Assembly: GCA_011009095.1 (NCBI GenBank)
Contig: VTPC01008543.1
Coordinates: forward strand, 1 to 64,000
Length of the DNA: 64,000 nt
From: Ignelater luminosus
Taxonomy: Eukaryota; Arthropoda; Insecta; Coleoptera; Elateridae
Direction: 5' to 3'
Of this stretch, positions 24,781 to 36,176 are shown in pieces. Numbering within the stretch: position 1 is the stretch's first letter; the number at the start of each line of letters is the position of its first letter. The translations under genes were made by a program, and so were the position numbers. Below the pieces are notes generated by a model. It saw nothing but the letters and a program-made list of their open reading frames with translations, was not told the origin of the DNA and searched no databases.

Positions 24781-25990
24781 AGGTCAGTTTCTTGCTATAT
24801 TTTATATTTCATGTATTCTATTGTATTACATTGTGTGTGATAAATAATTCTTATAATGAATAGAGTACTTCGTTTTTCAATACTATTTTCCATATAATAA
24901 TAATAATAATTTCAGTCTCGTGACGAGTTAAAACACGCTTTGCTATTGGAAACCGAACGATTTCATACAGCAGACGTATCACATGTTTAGATCTACGAAT
25001 ATTATTTTTGTATTTTTACTTACTCTAGTTTTGGATTTTGGGTAATGAATTCTCTGTAATGTAATGTATCAAAAGGTACAAAAAAAAATTGAAATAAATT
25101 GTGAAAAACAAAAGGAATTCCACTACATAAATAATCCACTTTAAGAATTATTTACTTTTCTTTGCATTTGAATTTACGGCAATAAACACATGTAAGTAAT
25201 CAGTAGGTGTTTATTTAGGTTATCTCAAAATGAAAAACTGTACAGCTTAATTAAGATAATTAAAAAGTATAAAATGTCTTGTGCTCGGCATCGATAACTT
25301 TAAATTTAATTTCCTTTCATAAATCATCCAAAATAAATCATTCATTGTTTTTTGATTTGAAAACTTTTTGTTCTATTATATTACGAATGCACTCGATTTA
25401 TTTATTAGATTTTATTGTCTGGTGCCGAAAAGGATTAATTTTGTTGCTCACATTTTGAAAAAGATTAGATAAAAACTGATTGTAGAAATCAAAGAATTTT
25501 TAAATTATTACATCATGCTGTAGAATTAGCACAGCATTTGGTTTTTTAAACTGTAATTTAGGAATCAGCAAAATGATATGTATAGTACGTTTTAAAATTA
25601 ACTTTAACTTAGTTACGTAAATTTATTGTTGAATATTCTTTGAGCAGTAGGTTTTATTCACTTGCAAATCCTCAAGATAAGATTTATGGCGTAATAAATT
25701 CTAGAACAAATATAATTATTGAGTGGGTGACAATACATAAAAGAAGGACTGCAAAATCATTTTTTATGGCAAAATAAAATGTAGCACATCATTAATATGC
25801 AGTAATTAAATGAAGGAGTCTAATTAGTATGACTCAAAGCAAAGTCATAAATTTAGACGCTCTAAATTTTCTGTTGTTTCGAAGACAATCACTAACAATT
25901 ATTTATGCAAAAATTCTTTAACTACAAACCAAGAGATATTGAGTTGAAACCATAGCAGGCTCATTTAAATAAAAAAAACTGAAGTTTCTT
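24781..25990. other. AT-rich intergenic stretch
   Basis: A short TAA microsatellite lies at 24896-24913. Nothing else supported. Confidence 0.6.
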
Positions 25991-25995
25991 AAAAA

Positions 25996-26001
25996 TTTAT
26001 T
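25996..26001 (-). terminator. Poly(A) signal of the calaxin-like gene
   Basis: AATAAA follows the TAA stop (26004-26002) with no intervening base, implying a very short 3' UTR. Confidence 0.6.
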
Positions 26002-26898
26002 TTATAATTTTCCAATATAAGGTGTAAATGAAATCAAAAACGCTTTTGAAGCTAAACGAGTAGGCAAACACTGACCAAAACATTCCAATAATAGTGGCTC
26101 TTCTACTATAACTTGCCTAAAGTCTTCTAGAGAAATTACTCCATCTCTATCTAAATCCATCTTTTTCGTAACACATTCTACTAGGTCCTGCAATGTAAAA
26201 ACATCAATTTTTTTAAACTCAGCAAACCAAAACAGAACAAACTTTAAGAACTTCCATATCATCATGTTCCCCTAGGAGTGAACCAGACATGAGATGCATG
26301 AGCATTCTAGGATCTAGAACGCCCTTACTCATTATATCATAAACCTATTTCAGTAGCAAAATAAAAATTTGTTATTTTAAAATTGAATATTAATGTCTTA
26401 CTTCAAAACAAAATTTAATTTGTTCATCAAAAGTTCCTCTTAAATATAGTGACATACTTCTAAGCCAATTTTCCATAGAGAAATTTGGACCAGGACGCTT
26501 ATCTAATTTACAAATAATATAACCTGCCATCTTTGTATCAGTTATGTCAAAAGTATCGTGCAAAATATCTTTAACCTCATTTTTGGTAATTTCTTTTCGA
26601 TCCGTATTATTGGCTCTTAATAGCTTATAGTAGATCACTACAAGAGATTCTAATTCTTCTCGAGTAAAATGAAGTTCTTTTGACAACTTATGAATTAGAT
26701 CAACATATTTCCTTTTAAATCTAGTTTCTTCCATTGTATCTAACGATTCGTCTAAATGGTCTCTACTCGCTTTTGCAGTTCTCCTGTTAGTATAACCTTT
26801 GTATTATTAATATTATTATAGTTAGCAACTTACCTTTTTAATTCTTCTGTAAAAGTTGCAGTTTTACCAGCACTCCCTCTCTTAGTACGATTAACCAT
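26002..26898 (-). CDS. CLXN: Calaxin / EFCAB1-like EF-hand protein, four exons
   Basis: Exons on the minus strand: 26898-26834, 26783-26402, 26344-26243 and 26187-26002, joined by GT-AG introns of 50, 57 and 55 bp. The product is 244 residues. Calaxin binds outer dynein arms and tunes ciliary and sperm-flagellar beating in response to calcium; in insects such a gene would act mainly in testis or ciliated neurons. The segments SLYLRGTFDEQIKFCFEVYD, DLVECVTKKMDLDRDG and EPLLLECFGQCLP line up with vertebrate EFCAB1. Only the third EF loop is canonical (residues 194-205, Asp at 1, 3, 5, Gly at 6). Loops at about 116-127 and 152-163 lack most ligands. There is a basic N-terminal extension of some 40 residues relative to vertebrates. 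The start at 26898 is chosen because exon 1 splices in frame (AAAAAG then gtaagt) into the core. Family assignment is strong; the symbol follows the vertebrate name. Confidence 0.9.
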
Positions 26899-27119
26899 AA
26901 TTAACAATTATAAATATAAGAATATAAATAATAAGATAAAGTAGAAAAAAACTAGGTATAAGTGTATAAAGTACTTTTCTCTTAAAATGCGATAATCATA
27001 AAATACTTATCACATTTAAATGTAAAATATTACAAAATTCTGTAGCTTGTCATTTATAAAAATAATTACATTGATATTGCATTGTTTTGATTTTAATCAT
27101 AAGTATCTACACTTTTTCT

Positions 27120-29560
27120 AGACCCTTGGTCTCATTCAGGAAGAGCTTCAATATGAAGATCGGGCTATAGATAAAGAACTGGCAAGACTATTCAACAAAA
27201 TAGTTCATAATATTAAATTTCAGCTCAATTTGCTCATGTAAAGTCTCCCATTGTCAACCTCTTCAACAAAAATCCTCTCGTGGAAAATATTCCACCTTTT
27301 TCTCTTTCTGGAGAAGACCTCTTTGGTCGCTATTTTCGCGACTGTTTAGACAACGAGCGCTTGACAAAGACCTATAAGGATCTGGTCAAGTTGATACTTA
27401 TTCAATCAAGGGTTATTCTGAAACTCGTAGATGCTCTCCTCTCTGAAAGAACAGAAAAACCAGTTTTCTTTCTAAAACCCGCCAATCATACACCTCCAAT
27501 GTAAGCCAATTGATTTCCTGTTGAGTACTTACATCCTTAATAGTTATAACCTCATCGATCTTCAAGAATGTCAAACTCCACGAACTCTTTGTATCTAGGT
27601 TTGCCAAAATTCCAATATCTTGTTTGTAAGAAAACTGTGCAAGTATAAATAGTAGTACAATTCAAATCAAGCCCTACAACAGTCACCCTAGACCTTAGGA
27701 AAGCTTTCGAGTTAGTTCGTGATACAAAAATCTTGGAGCTGGCTTACGCAGATGCTTGGTCATTCTGGACGATACAATATCCCTAGACCTAACAACTACT
27801 TAAACAGTGCTGTTTCCGTTTTGAACAGCGTAGCCCAGCTCTTAATCCTTCTAGATGCACAACTTTATCCGTTGGTATAGTACCCAAACAAAATAAACGA
27901 AACAGCTATCGCCCAGATAACTTTAGGGACTCGATTTACATCATCATTGGATTCTTAACTACTATGGTGTTATGGAAATAAAATAATATGGACAAACAGA
28001 TCAGAAAATCCGTGGAGTTTTTCCTCCATTTACCCAAGGGAGGGCCTCATCAGCCTCCCAACAATCTTACTAAATCGACTGAATAAATTGACCCAGATCA
28101 GACATTGAGACGCCACGCAATGAAGGAAGTAAAAACTTTCTAGTCAAACACGCTTATGTTTTTCCAACCAACCGCAGGGGAACGGTTTTGATGTAAAGGA
28201 CAAAATCCTTAGAGCCTGTCCTGCAACCTACTGATCTCGAATCCATAGACACAAGAACAGGATGGCTTCAAAAGCTAGAGATTTGTTCCGTCTGCTTTTG
28301 GTCCTGCTTAATTTCTTGTTTATTCTTCTTGTAGACTGTACTCATAAAAGATCACAAGAATAATAATTGGTGCGAGTCGATCATTCTGAATGAGAGAATT
28401 TTTTGATGTCATTCAGCTATCCTTGATAACTGAAATACTACAACTCCAAGCTCATCTTGCACACGAGCTCGTCATCATCAAGCAAGTCGTTGCTATACGT
28501 TAAGAAAACGCGTCCTTAAAGATTCTATTGCGCCTCACTAATAATCTTCGTGTTTTCAGCTCCAGCTGTCAACAACTCTTTTGGAAACCAACTAATCAGA
28601 ACTGAAAAAGTGATCCAGCCTGCACATATGTAAAGGCAATGGACAATCAAGCTATTCATCTATCCCTTCATGAATATAGGAACACCTCTACCAAAGAACC
28701 GGAATCTTTGCTCACGTCTCCACATCCACTGCAGGGTTCACATCAACTTGTATTTACTTATGATATTTAATAATGATCGGTATCTTAGAATGCCTAGAAG
28801 CTCATACTAGCATACATAATATCATCTGCGACCGAATGCAGGTAGCTTTTAGGGTTATTGAAAAATGGTGTTAGAAGAATCATCTCCGGTCAATCCTCTT
28901 AAGATTCATGTCATTTTTTTCATAGATAAGGTGGTTATAAGTAGAAGCCGAGCTGAGGTACTAATCCTCAGGCTTTACCTAGTCTGGGAGCAGACACCAC
29001 TGCTTAAATATTAGCCAAGATATAACTCTTAACCTGTCTATGCAAAACTATGAGGCTGACGCCCTCAAACGCACTCGATAAAAAAGAATGAGGGATGCAT
29101 ATTTCTGGTTTAATAAAGAAATAGAAATTGAACACAGTCTAGTCGACAGAAAGAGTCACAAGAAAAACCAGATAAGCTTCTAGCAAGCTTCGCTAGTCTA
29201 TACCTGGGAAACCACAAGTGCAAAAAGTTTTTGCCTTGGGCAACGAACAAAAAATACTCATGTTCATCAGGAGCATGGAGATGCTTCGAAAAGGCAGACA
29301 CGAAATTGCTAGACAAGAAGCTGAGGATGCTTGCTTAGGGCCAAAAACTCATAAAACCATACAGTCAAGTCAAGATTTCTCTAAACTGAGCTGGATACTA
29401 AGGAGCCTCACAAATCGATGCACTCCCACTTCCTGGGAGACATGAGCGAATTTGACGTTTAAGACCTGTCCAGCTGTTACCTCTTCACGAAGAGAGTTGA
29501 CAACTCTCACCTGAGCTAAAATTCTTATTTTCATAAAAGAGAAATTTAGACAAAAGAAAT
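27120..29560. mobile_element. Unclassified decayed repeat with weak reverse-transcriptase-like traces
   Basis: Plus-strand fragments include TVTLDLRKAFELV near 27695, resembling motif A of LINE reverse transcriptases, and VPKQNKRNSYRPDNF near 27880, resembling the finger motif of such enzymes. Their order is the reverse of that in one enzyme, so two fragments may be juxtaposed. A 74-residue frame at 27280-27504 (SLSGEDLFGRYFRDC) and the rest up to 29560 are unrecognised. Base composition is more balanced than the flanks, as in old coding repeats. Boundaries and class are uncertain. Confidence 0.35.
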
Positions 29561-30052
29561 GCCCAGTGGGTGGTCGTAGAGGTGATTAAAAGAATGACGG
29601 GGGGCTAGTAAAAAAGGAACTAAGAAGGCCTATTTGTTAGATGTTAATTTTCCCATGACTTGTTAGATGTCTGGTCTTTTGATAACTGAACTGGAATATA
29701 ATCTTTCAATGAGAGAGACTTTTTCATGGAAACTTTTTTCTCTTTGAATTCTAAATTAATACAAAATTTATCCTCTACAAATTAGTAGTGGAAGATTCGA
29801 GCAGCATTTTATATTTTTCTTCTTCATTTTCACATAATAATAATTGCTAGAAAAAGACTTACTCTTTTTGACAAATTTTCTATTAACTTTATGACTAAAA
29901 CTGCCTGACTGAAGAGGAAATCCACTTAGTCTCTACTTAAAAAGAGAAGACATTTACATTTCATTGCAAAGCATAATTGTTGGATCATTAAAATTACTAA
30001 ATAGCTCGAAAATTACTAAATATAGTATTAAATTTTCTATGTAGAAGATGTT
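29561..30052. other. AT-rich intergenic stretch
   Basis: Nothing recognised before the tRNA-like fragment. Confidence 0.55.
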
Positions 30053-30118
30053 TGGCTCCAAACAGGATTTGAACCTGTAACTCTCTGCTCTCCGTTCCAG
30101 TGGTCTACCAATTAAGAA
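30053..30118 (-). pseudogene. tRNA-like fragment (pseudogene or SINE head) ending in CCA
   Basis: On the minus strand the segment reads TTAATTGGTAGACCAC (A-box/D-arm-like), an anticodon-like region, then a T arm ACAGG-TTCAAAT-CCTGT with five pairs and a good B box GGTTCAAATCC, and ends GGAGCCA. The 5' acceptor strand does not pair with the 3' end, and the anticodon stem is poor. It is therefore not a working tRNA. A genome-encoded CCA is unusual for an insect nuclear tRNA and suggests retroposition or foreign origin. Confidence 0.45.
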
Positions 30119-30258
30119 CTAAAAACTGAAAAACTTTAAATACACTGCAGAAAACAAACGACAATAAAGATTTTCACTGTTTAATGTTGAAAAGAAGATT
30201 AATAATTACAACATTAAACAATAAAATTAATATCGAGTATACATAATATAATCACAAC

Positions 30259-30264
30259 TTTATT
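30259..30264 (-). terminator. Likely poly(A) signal of nocturnin
   Basis: AATAAA on the minus strand about 120 nt after the nocturnin TAG stop (30383-30381). Confidence 0.5.
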
Positions 30265-30380
30265 TTAGTCAAATCACACTCCATAAAAACTTAAAAAGAA
30301 ACGTAAAAATAAATTAAGTAATACATATATAAAAATAGATTAATCTCCCTCTAAACAATAAAATGTTTACAGCTGCAGAC

Positions 30381-33300
30381 CTAATTACTGGCCAATCTAA
30401 AATCACACACTAACGAAAAGTGATCTGAAGGATATAAAAACGAAGGTACCCTGTCTTCACCAATATCCTCACTAGAAGGAAAATCTAAAACAGCTTCCAC
30501 ATCCATCGCGTTTTTACTATAAAACACATAGTCAATAGTGTGACAAACTTCACCCTCTTCTCTTATTTTCCATGTTGTATATAGAGGCTCGCCATCAGCT
30601 GAATTACTAACATCCTCTTGTGATCCCGCATATGCGCTCGAAAACGCAAAAAGTTGATTACTTAAAATTGTACTGTAAACTGGTTCGGTTGGTTCGGCAT
30701 TAAAATCGCCACATAAAATAATGGGTCGATTATCACAGTGGTTTGAAATAAATTGTAATAGGTCTTTGCCTTGTTCGTTTCTTAATGTTGATAATAAAGC
30801 ACCTTGGCGTGCTTTTAAATGGGTAGTGGTTATGCATATTTCTTGACCCGTTTCACGTATTCGTAATACTGCCAAAAGTGCCACCTAAACATAAGAAATT
30901 ATTGAGAATATTGTGCAAGATAAATATCTTTTTGTGTCTCTACCTGATTACTCTGCACTCTCCATATTTCCAAAATTTTATTCTCTGTCTTAACCAACTC
31001 AAACTTGTTTTTACGGTAGAATATGGCACAACCATCTGGTCCGTTATTTCCTTCGATGTAAAAACAAGGCGAGTCTGGTTTTGGGAAGAACATGCCAGAA
31101 TAACCCTGTGTTCCTAGAACGTGCTTTAGGAAATTGAAGTGGTCCACTTCCTAAAAATATAAAAATAATTAGAATTGTTCGGTAATGGGACTGTTGGTTA
31201 GTTTTACCTGTAAGCAAATAACATCAGGACAGTACTGTACGATTTCTTCAACGATTCGATACCTTCTAAAATTCCAATCCAAAGCTTCATCTGGACAACG
31301 TGCAAAATTGTCGTTCATTACACCTAGGGCTGAAGAAATGTAACTGTTAGCATCTGTATGCTATTTATGTATATGAGAATTTATTTGCTATGGAATGAAT
31401 CTATAGATCATGTTCCTATAAAAATAGGTCCCCTGAGGCCTGTACATTATAAACACTCTTGTAAAACAACTTGAGATTTTTTTACAATAATAAAGGAAAT
31501 AAGTCCAGAAATATAATTTAAAATTATTTAAAATTATGATAATTATCTGAGTGTTTTATTATTATTGATAGATTTATAGCAATTATTATTTGCTTACCTT
31601 GAGATAAGATATTCCACTGTAATACTCTTATATTGTATGGACTAGAAACGTAATCGCTGTATGCTGAAAATAAAAAAGGATTTCAATTATAATTCTTCGA
31701 TTAACATTTTTGTTGCAGTATAAAGAATTCTTTGAAATACAAACTAATCTTTAGATAAGACAAAATTTAGTCATGCATGATAATAGAAAATCTTAATTTT
31801 TTTCGAATTTTGTTAGTTATTGATATGGAATGACGTACATATTAAGAAAGTATTAGTTTATCTGCATTCTTTTCCTTTGGCTTTATTTTAAATACAGTTG
31901 TGCAATTATGTTTGTTGGTTATATCTATCTAAGTAAATAAAGTAAATGAAATAGAAATAAAATTCCATATTCCAAAATTCACTAGATTTAATCTATACTT
32001 ATAAAACCATTACAAATTCTTTTCTTAAAACACCTTTAGGATTATCAATAATGTTCTCTACCTGGAAAAAATGCGTTTCTGAGATTCGCTTAATCAAGAT
32101 AGTAGAAAAGTTGGTTTGATAAGATGGTCAATAATAAAGGGCGTTTTAATCCGTCACAAGACGATGAATTATTTTAAAGCTTACCCAAGCAGGAAGAGAT
32201 TGTAGACCGGAAGCGACTGAAGATACAAAGGGAATCATTAATGCATAAGTTCGACGCTTTATTAAAAGAATATTTCTAATATTATGGTTATCTTCGGTCA
32301 CACAAACTCTCGTAAGAAATAAAGCAAAGAAGGTATAGAAAAAGCATTGGGGGTTGGTAGAAATGGAGTATCTAGACAAAAAAGGCTTCCCAAACTTATG
32401 AAGTTCCTGCACAATATTAATATTTCGTCTCAGTGATAAATTCATCAAAGCAAAGTATAAGCCAAGTTTCATTCTAAATAAGGATAGTGGACTGTCAAAA
32501 AAGGTTAGAATATTTTTGGATGGAAATTATACATTTATTGGATTACATCAGAATTACGTACAGTAACGGAATGTCTAAAGATGCGACAAAACTTAGACGT
32601 CCGATAAACGTCCAATGGACGTCCGTGTGCTATATGGGATCCCAGTTCTAGAGACAGCTGCAAGGTAAATATCAGCAGATGGAAAATTAGAGGATTTTTG
32701 TAAAAGAAACAGAAAAAGAATTCACACTAGATATGTCTTCAGAGTCTATAGTAATAATTGGTAGATAGCAGGAAATGGCCGCGGTTGAACATTCAACTGC
32801 TCAAATTAAAGAAAAAGCCCATATAGCACAATTTTGACAACGCAGGTCTGGTCGTAATTTGTACATGATCATGCGATGGTCAAACACAAAAATAAAATCA
32901 GAAAGCAAAGACAAGATAGAGGAAAATCAAGATTTCAGATATCAAGATCACAGACAGCAAGCAAACTAAAACAAGTGAAGCAAATATGCATCAAAGGACT
33001 GAAACTATGTTTTAAGATGTGCAACACCTGTACTGTCAACAACTATATTTTCTGTGTCAATAACAACTTTTGCAGTTCAAAGTCAAGTTTTCTTATTACT
33101 ATTTTATTTGATGGTAGTACAAATCATTTAAGCTATCAACAACTGTAGCTGTTACCCCATTAGATTATTACATAAAATCAATTTCTTACATCTTAAAATG
33201 TGATATTCATATTATCACAGAAATTAACTTCATGATCAGTCAAGTTAATATCAACAACAAGAAAAGTTCGAATTTTACAGGAAAACCCAAAATTGTCAAC

Positions 33301-33545
33301 AATTGGCAAAAGCAATCCAAATCTTAATTACCTTTTGATACACTGTTAAGTTTCTCAAACTTAGTACTGTAATCATTATCACACCATTTTGCTTTTCGGA
33401 AATTCCTCTTGATCATAGGATGCAACTGCAGATATTTCTGACAGTGTTGCAAAAGGTCATGCCTGCTGATTTTTTCCGGCAGTCGTACATCACTATCCTG
33501 ATTGTCATCATTGAGGATTTTGGGGGCCGAATTAAAACTGCCCAT
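30381..33545 (-). CDS. NOCT: Nocturnin (curled homologue), five coding exons
   Basis: Coding exons on the minus strand: 33545-33332, 31663-31598, 31329-31208, 31150-30944 and 30884-30381, all with GT-AG borders and matching phases. They give 370 residues, the length of short nocturnin isoforms. Nocturnin is a CCR4-fold hydrolase now regarded as an NADP(H) 2'-phosphatase, with circadian and metabolic roles; fly curled mutants have bent wings. Visible landmarks are LQWNILSQ (about 86-93), LQ-EVDHF across the exon 3/4 border (Glu135), GPDGCAIFY, TTHLKAR, CGDFNAEP (Asp263, Asn265), TTWKIREEGE, HTIDYVFYS and the catalytic YPSDHFSLVCDF (Asp357, His358). Agreement with Drosophila curled is close throughout. 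Exon 1 begins MGSFNS, which fits the N-myristoylation consensus. A strong acceptor (aattacag) ends one base before the ATG, so a 5' UTR exon or alternative first exon lies upstream. The first intron is 1668 bp and contains degenerate repeats. Confidence 0.95.
31664..33331 (-). other. Long first coding intron of nocturnin
   Basis: No known exon is missing here. A 108-residue minus-strand frame (32146-32472) has no family resemblance and no clean splice borders. Near 32600-32635 is a repeat-like palindromic segment ACGTCCAATGGACGT, a common feature of interspersed repeats. Around 33020-33300 TCAACAA motifs recur. Confidence 0.5.
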
Positions 33546-35081
33546 TCTGTAATTAAAAGAAAATTGTTAACGATAATTACTTCAGTATAGAGCATTTATA
33601 CAGATATATGTAAACTGTTTTTAATAGAAAATATTCTAATGTTACCTCTATTTTATTGATTGTTTTGTTTTATGTAGAGGGATAAAATATTTATGTAGAA
33701 ATTAATGTGTAAATGAATACTCTGCTCTTTAAAAGCTATCTACAAGACAGAAAATGTGTGCATATGATGATAAAATGTTTCCTTTTTATGTTTAATATAA
33801 TTGCAATAAAATATCTTGTTTTTAGAAATTTAAAGAAATTTGAGAAAGAAAACACATGTGTGCAAAGGAAAGGAAATCAAAGAAATTATCAAAGAGTAAT
33901 CATTAAAGTTTTTAATATGATAGTTATGCAACCCACAATGCGCATCTGTCGAAAACAGTATCTAATCGATATGGCTACCAATATTAGTGAAAGTTGTGTA
34001 AAACAAAATCAACAATAGCACGTTTCCTTTTTCTCATGATCAAGGTTACCTAACCTCTTAATATTACTATAAATTACATTTTATTACTGATAATTCATCT
34101 TGTATTACTTTCGAGTAACTTGGAGAAATAAAAATTTTAAGTTGCATACACAATATTTTTAAAAATATCCAAAATTCTCACCGACTGAACTTTGAATTTT
34201 ATACTATACTACTACACAATGAACTTTAGCCTACACACTTATGATTCATATTTCTTAATTGATTATATTGAGCTCCCATGTAGAACTGATGCTTAAATTA
34301 TTTCCTATTAATTTATTGCTACAGTTACAATGATATAGCAAAGTCATGCGATCAGATAAAGGACAAAGTTTTTCAATAATGACAATGAGATTCCTGGTAA
34401 AAATCTGAATTTTGAACTTTGACGTCAACAGAATCACTTTTAAAGCAAAAACAATGTTGTAATTTTTAAACATATAATTATTTAGTTGAAATACATGAAT
34501 ATGTAATTTCTTTGATAACATTTTTGTAATATTGAGTTATATAATAAATTAAGAGACCTACAAGAAAATAAATTAAACAAAATTTATTTATTGATTATGA
34601 TTACTTTCTAATAATACTACTGTGCTGTAAACTTTTTTGAATATTTATTTTACTGTTATACGATAAGTACAGATCTGTTAGTACGTTGCAGCTATAACAC
34701 TTTCATTTCTACTAGGATGAGTGCAAGTGTAAATATTTCTGTATCACCGGGGAATTTATTAGTAGGTATTGAAAAAGCAGAATTAATAAACGGTCGGAAC
34801 TCAAATTTAATTATTTGTTTCACATTAACAAGTCTATTATAATTTATAAATTTATAAATCTACTTACAATATTATTAATTAGCTTCTGTTTTTCATAAAA
34901 AATATATTTCACAACTACTAATTACTAAGCAAAAATCATAATAGAGAGAAACTGAAAAAAAGGAAAAGCTAAAAAGTTGGAAGATAAAATAATAGTAAAG
35001 TGAATATAGACAGAGATAAGATATTATTTCATTGCATTTAATACCCTCAATAATATTAATAGTTACAATAAACAGGGTTTA
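33546..35081. other. AT-rich, likely nocturnin 5' flank
   Basis: Must contain or precede the non-coding first exon of nocturnin (splice acceptor at 33547-33548 on the minus strand). That exon cannot be placed by eye. The plus-strand 101-residue frame 33713-34018 is unsupported. Confidence 0.45.
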
Positions 35082-35504
35082 CAGGGTGTTTCTAAAGCAT
35101 GCTACTGCAGTTTCTGTTAGTATTAAGAACCTAAAAAATTGAAACTAATTTTACTCAAAAATGATTCAATTTAGAGAAAATTGACAAGAATTTAAAAGAT
35201 AAAGCAACAGTCTAAATTTTTAATTTCATTTATAAAACCATCCCATAACTATGAAAAAACCAAAGTTGCATGCAAGAAAAAACCATATAGAGTTTGCTCA
35301 AACTCACCATGTAGATTACACTAAAAGAGAGGAAACATCAGGCCAAATTAAAATCTGATAAAAATAAGTTACTCCAAAACTATTCAGAGAAAAGCTTCAT
35401 TTTTCACGCCTTTATCTCAAAAATGGAACTCAAAAGGACTTATGTTTAGAATGACCTGTGGAATCACCCCTTAAAATATCATGACGTACTTTAGAAACAC
35501 ACTG
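35082..35504. mobile_element. 423-bp Tc1/mariner-type MITE
   Basis: The left end CAGGGTGTTTCTAAAGCATG is mirrored at the right by CAGTGTGTTTCTAAAGTACG in reverse complement. TA flanks both ends (35080-35081 and 35505-35506). The interior has no transposase. Confidence 0.7.
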
Positions 35505-35697
35505 TATATTATCCCATTGTTTAAGATCCTGAAGCTCTTTTATGGTATGAGTACTTCATTCTATCTTTAACTTGCAATTATTACCTGTCTCTGTATCTCA
35601 ATTTATTATATATAATCAGGTTATGTTCGAGACACAATGGTCACTTGATCCTTGATAAAGATGCCCTTTAAAAGAAAAAACTTTCTGCGAATTACCT

Positions 35698-36106
35698 TTG
35701 TTTCAGAATCCGTTTGCAATAGCCAGAAATAGGAAAAAGAAGACCTGTATTGACCTAACCAGTCGAGAAAGAATGATATCAGTTTTGGATTCTCTTAAGC
35801 GAATACCTAAAATGTTGCCAAGTTACATCATTGTCTCCGGGCCGTGCTTGCCCGTCAGCTTGCAAATGGAAGAGACATACCTGAAAGCTGATCTCGTGAT
35901 CTAGCAGCAGAAAAATATTGATCTGGTTTATAAAATTTATAAGAAAAAAATGTTGATTTTTCCTTTTGAACTTTTGAAGTCACGTTTTTAGCAAAATCAA
36001 TGGTCTTCATTTTTTTTGAGAATTTAGAAGTAGTTTTGGCAAAATTCAGTTTGGAATCGTAACAGATATCCAGTATGGACGAAACTGGCTTGACGACAGT
36101 CCGCAT
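35698..36106. other. Open on both strands with plausible splice sites; possible small gene of unknown strand
   Basis: Plus: a strong acceptor (acctttgtttcag) precedes 35704, followed by a natural-looking frame to 35904 (NPFAIARNRKKKTCIDLTSR, then RMISVLDSLKRIPKMLPSY). Minus: ATG 36106 opens an 83-residue frame whose exon could end at a good donor (TCAG then gtatgt, about 35880). It could join in phase, over a 74-bp intron, to GIRLRESKTDIILSRLV near 35800. Neither product is recognised. At most one is likely to be real, and I cannot choose without transcript data. Confidence 0.3.
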
Positions 36107-36176
36107 GATTCATGGAGCTTCTGTTGGAATCCAATTCGGAAGCACATATAACATACTAAACGGTATAATATTATAA
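36075..36176 (+). CDS. 33-codon ORF ending in an RHIM-like segment (speculative)
   Basis: ATG 36075 to TAA 36174-36176. The C-terminal half reads VRMIHGASVGIQFGSTYNIL. The core Ile-Gln-Phe-Gly followed by an aromatic-Asn segment resembles RIP homotypic interaction motifs (core (V/I)-Q-(V/I/L)-G) that nucleate amyloid in insect PGRP/Imd and vertebrate RIPK signalling. An in-frame stop lies five codons before the ATG, so if real it is a micro-ORF or the end of an exon. The length is short enough for chance. Confidence 0.2.
   Translation: MDETGLTTVRMIHGASVGIQFGSTYNILNGIIL

Noticed and set aside
32146-32472. 108-residue frame in the first nocturnin intron
   Set aside because: No resemblance to nocturnin or any family, and no clean splice borders; nocturnin reads through without it.
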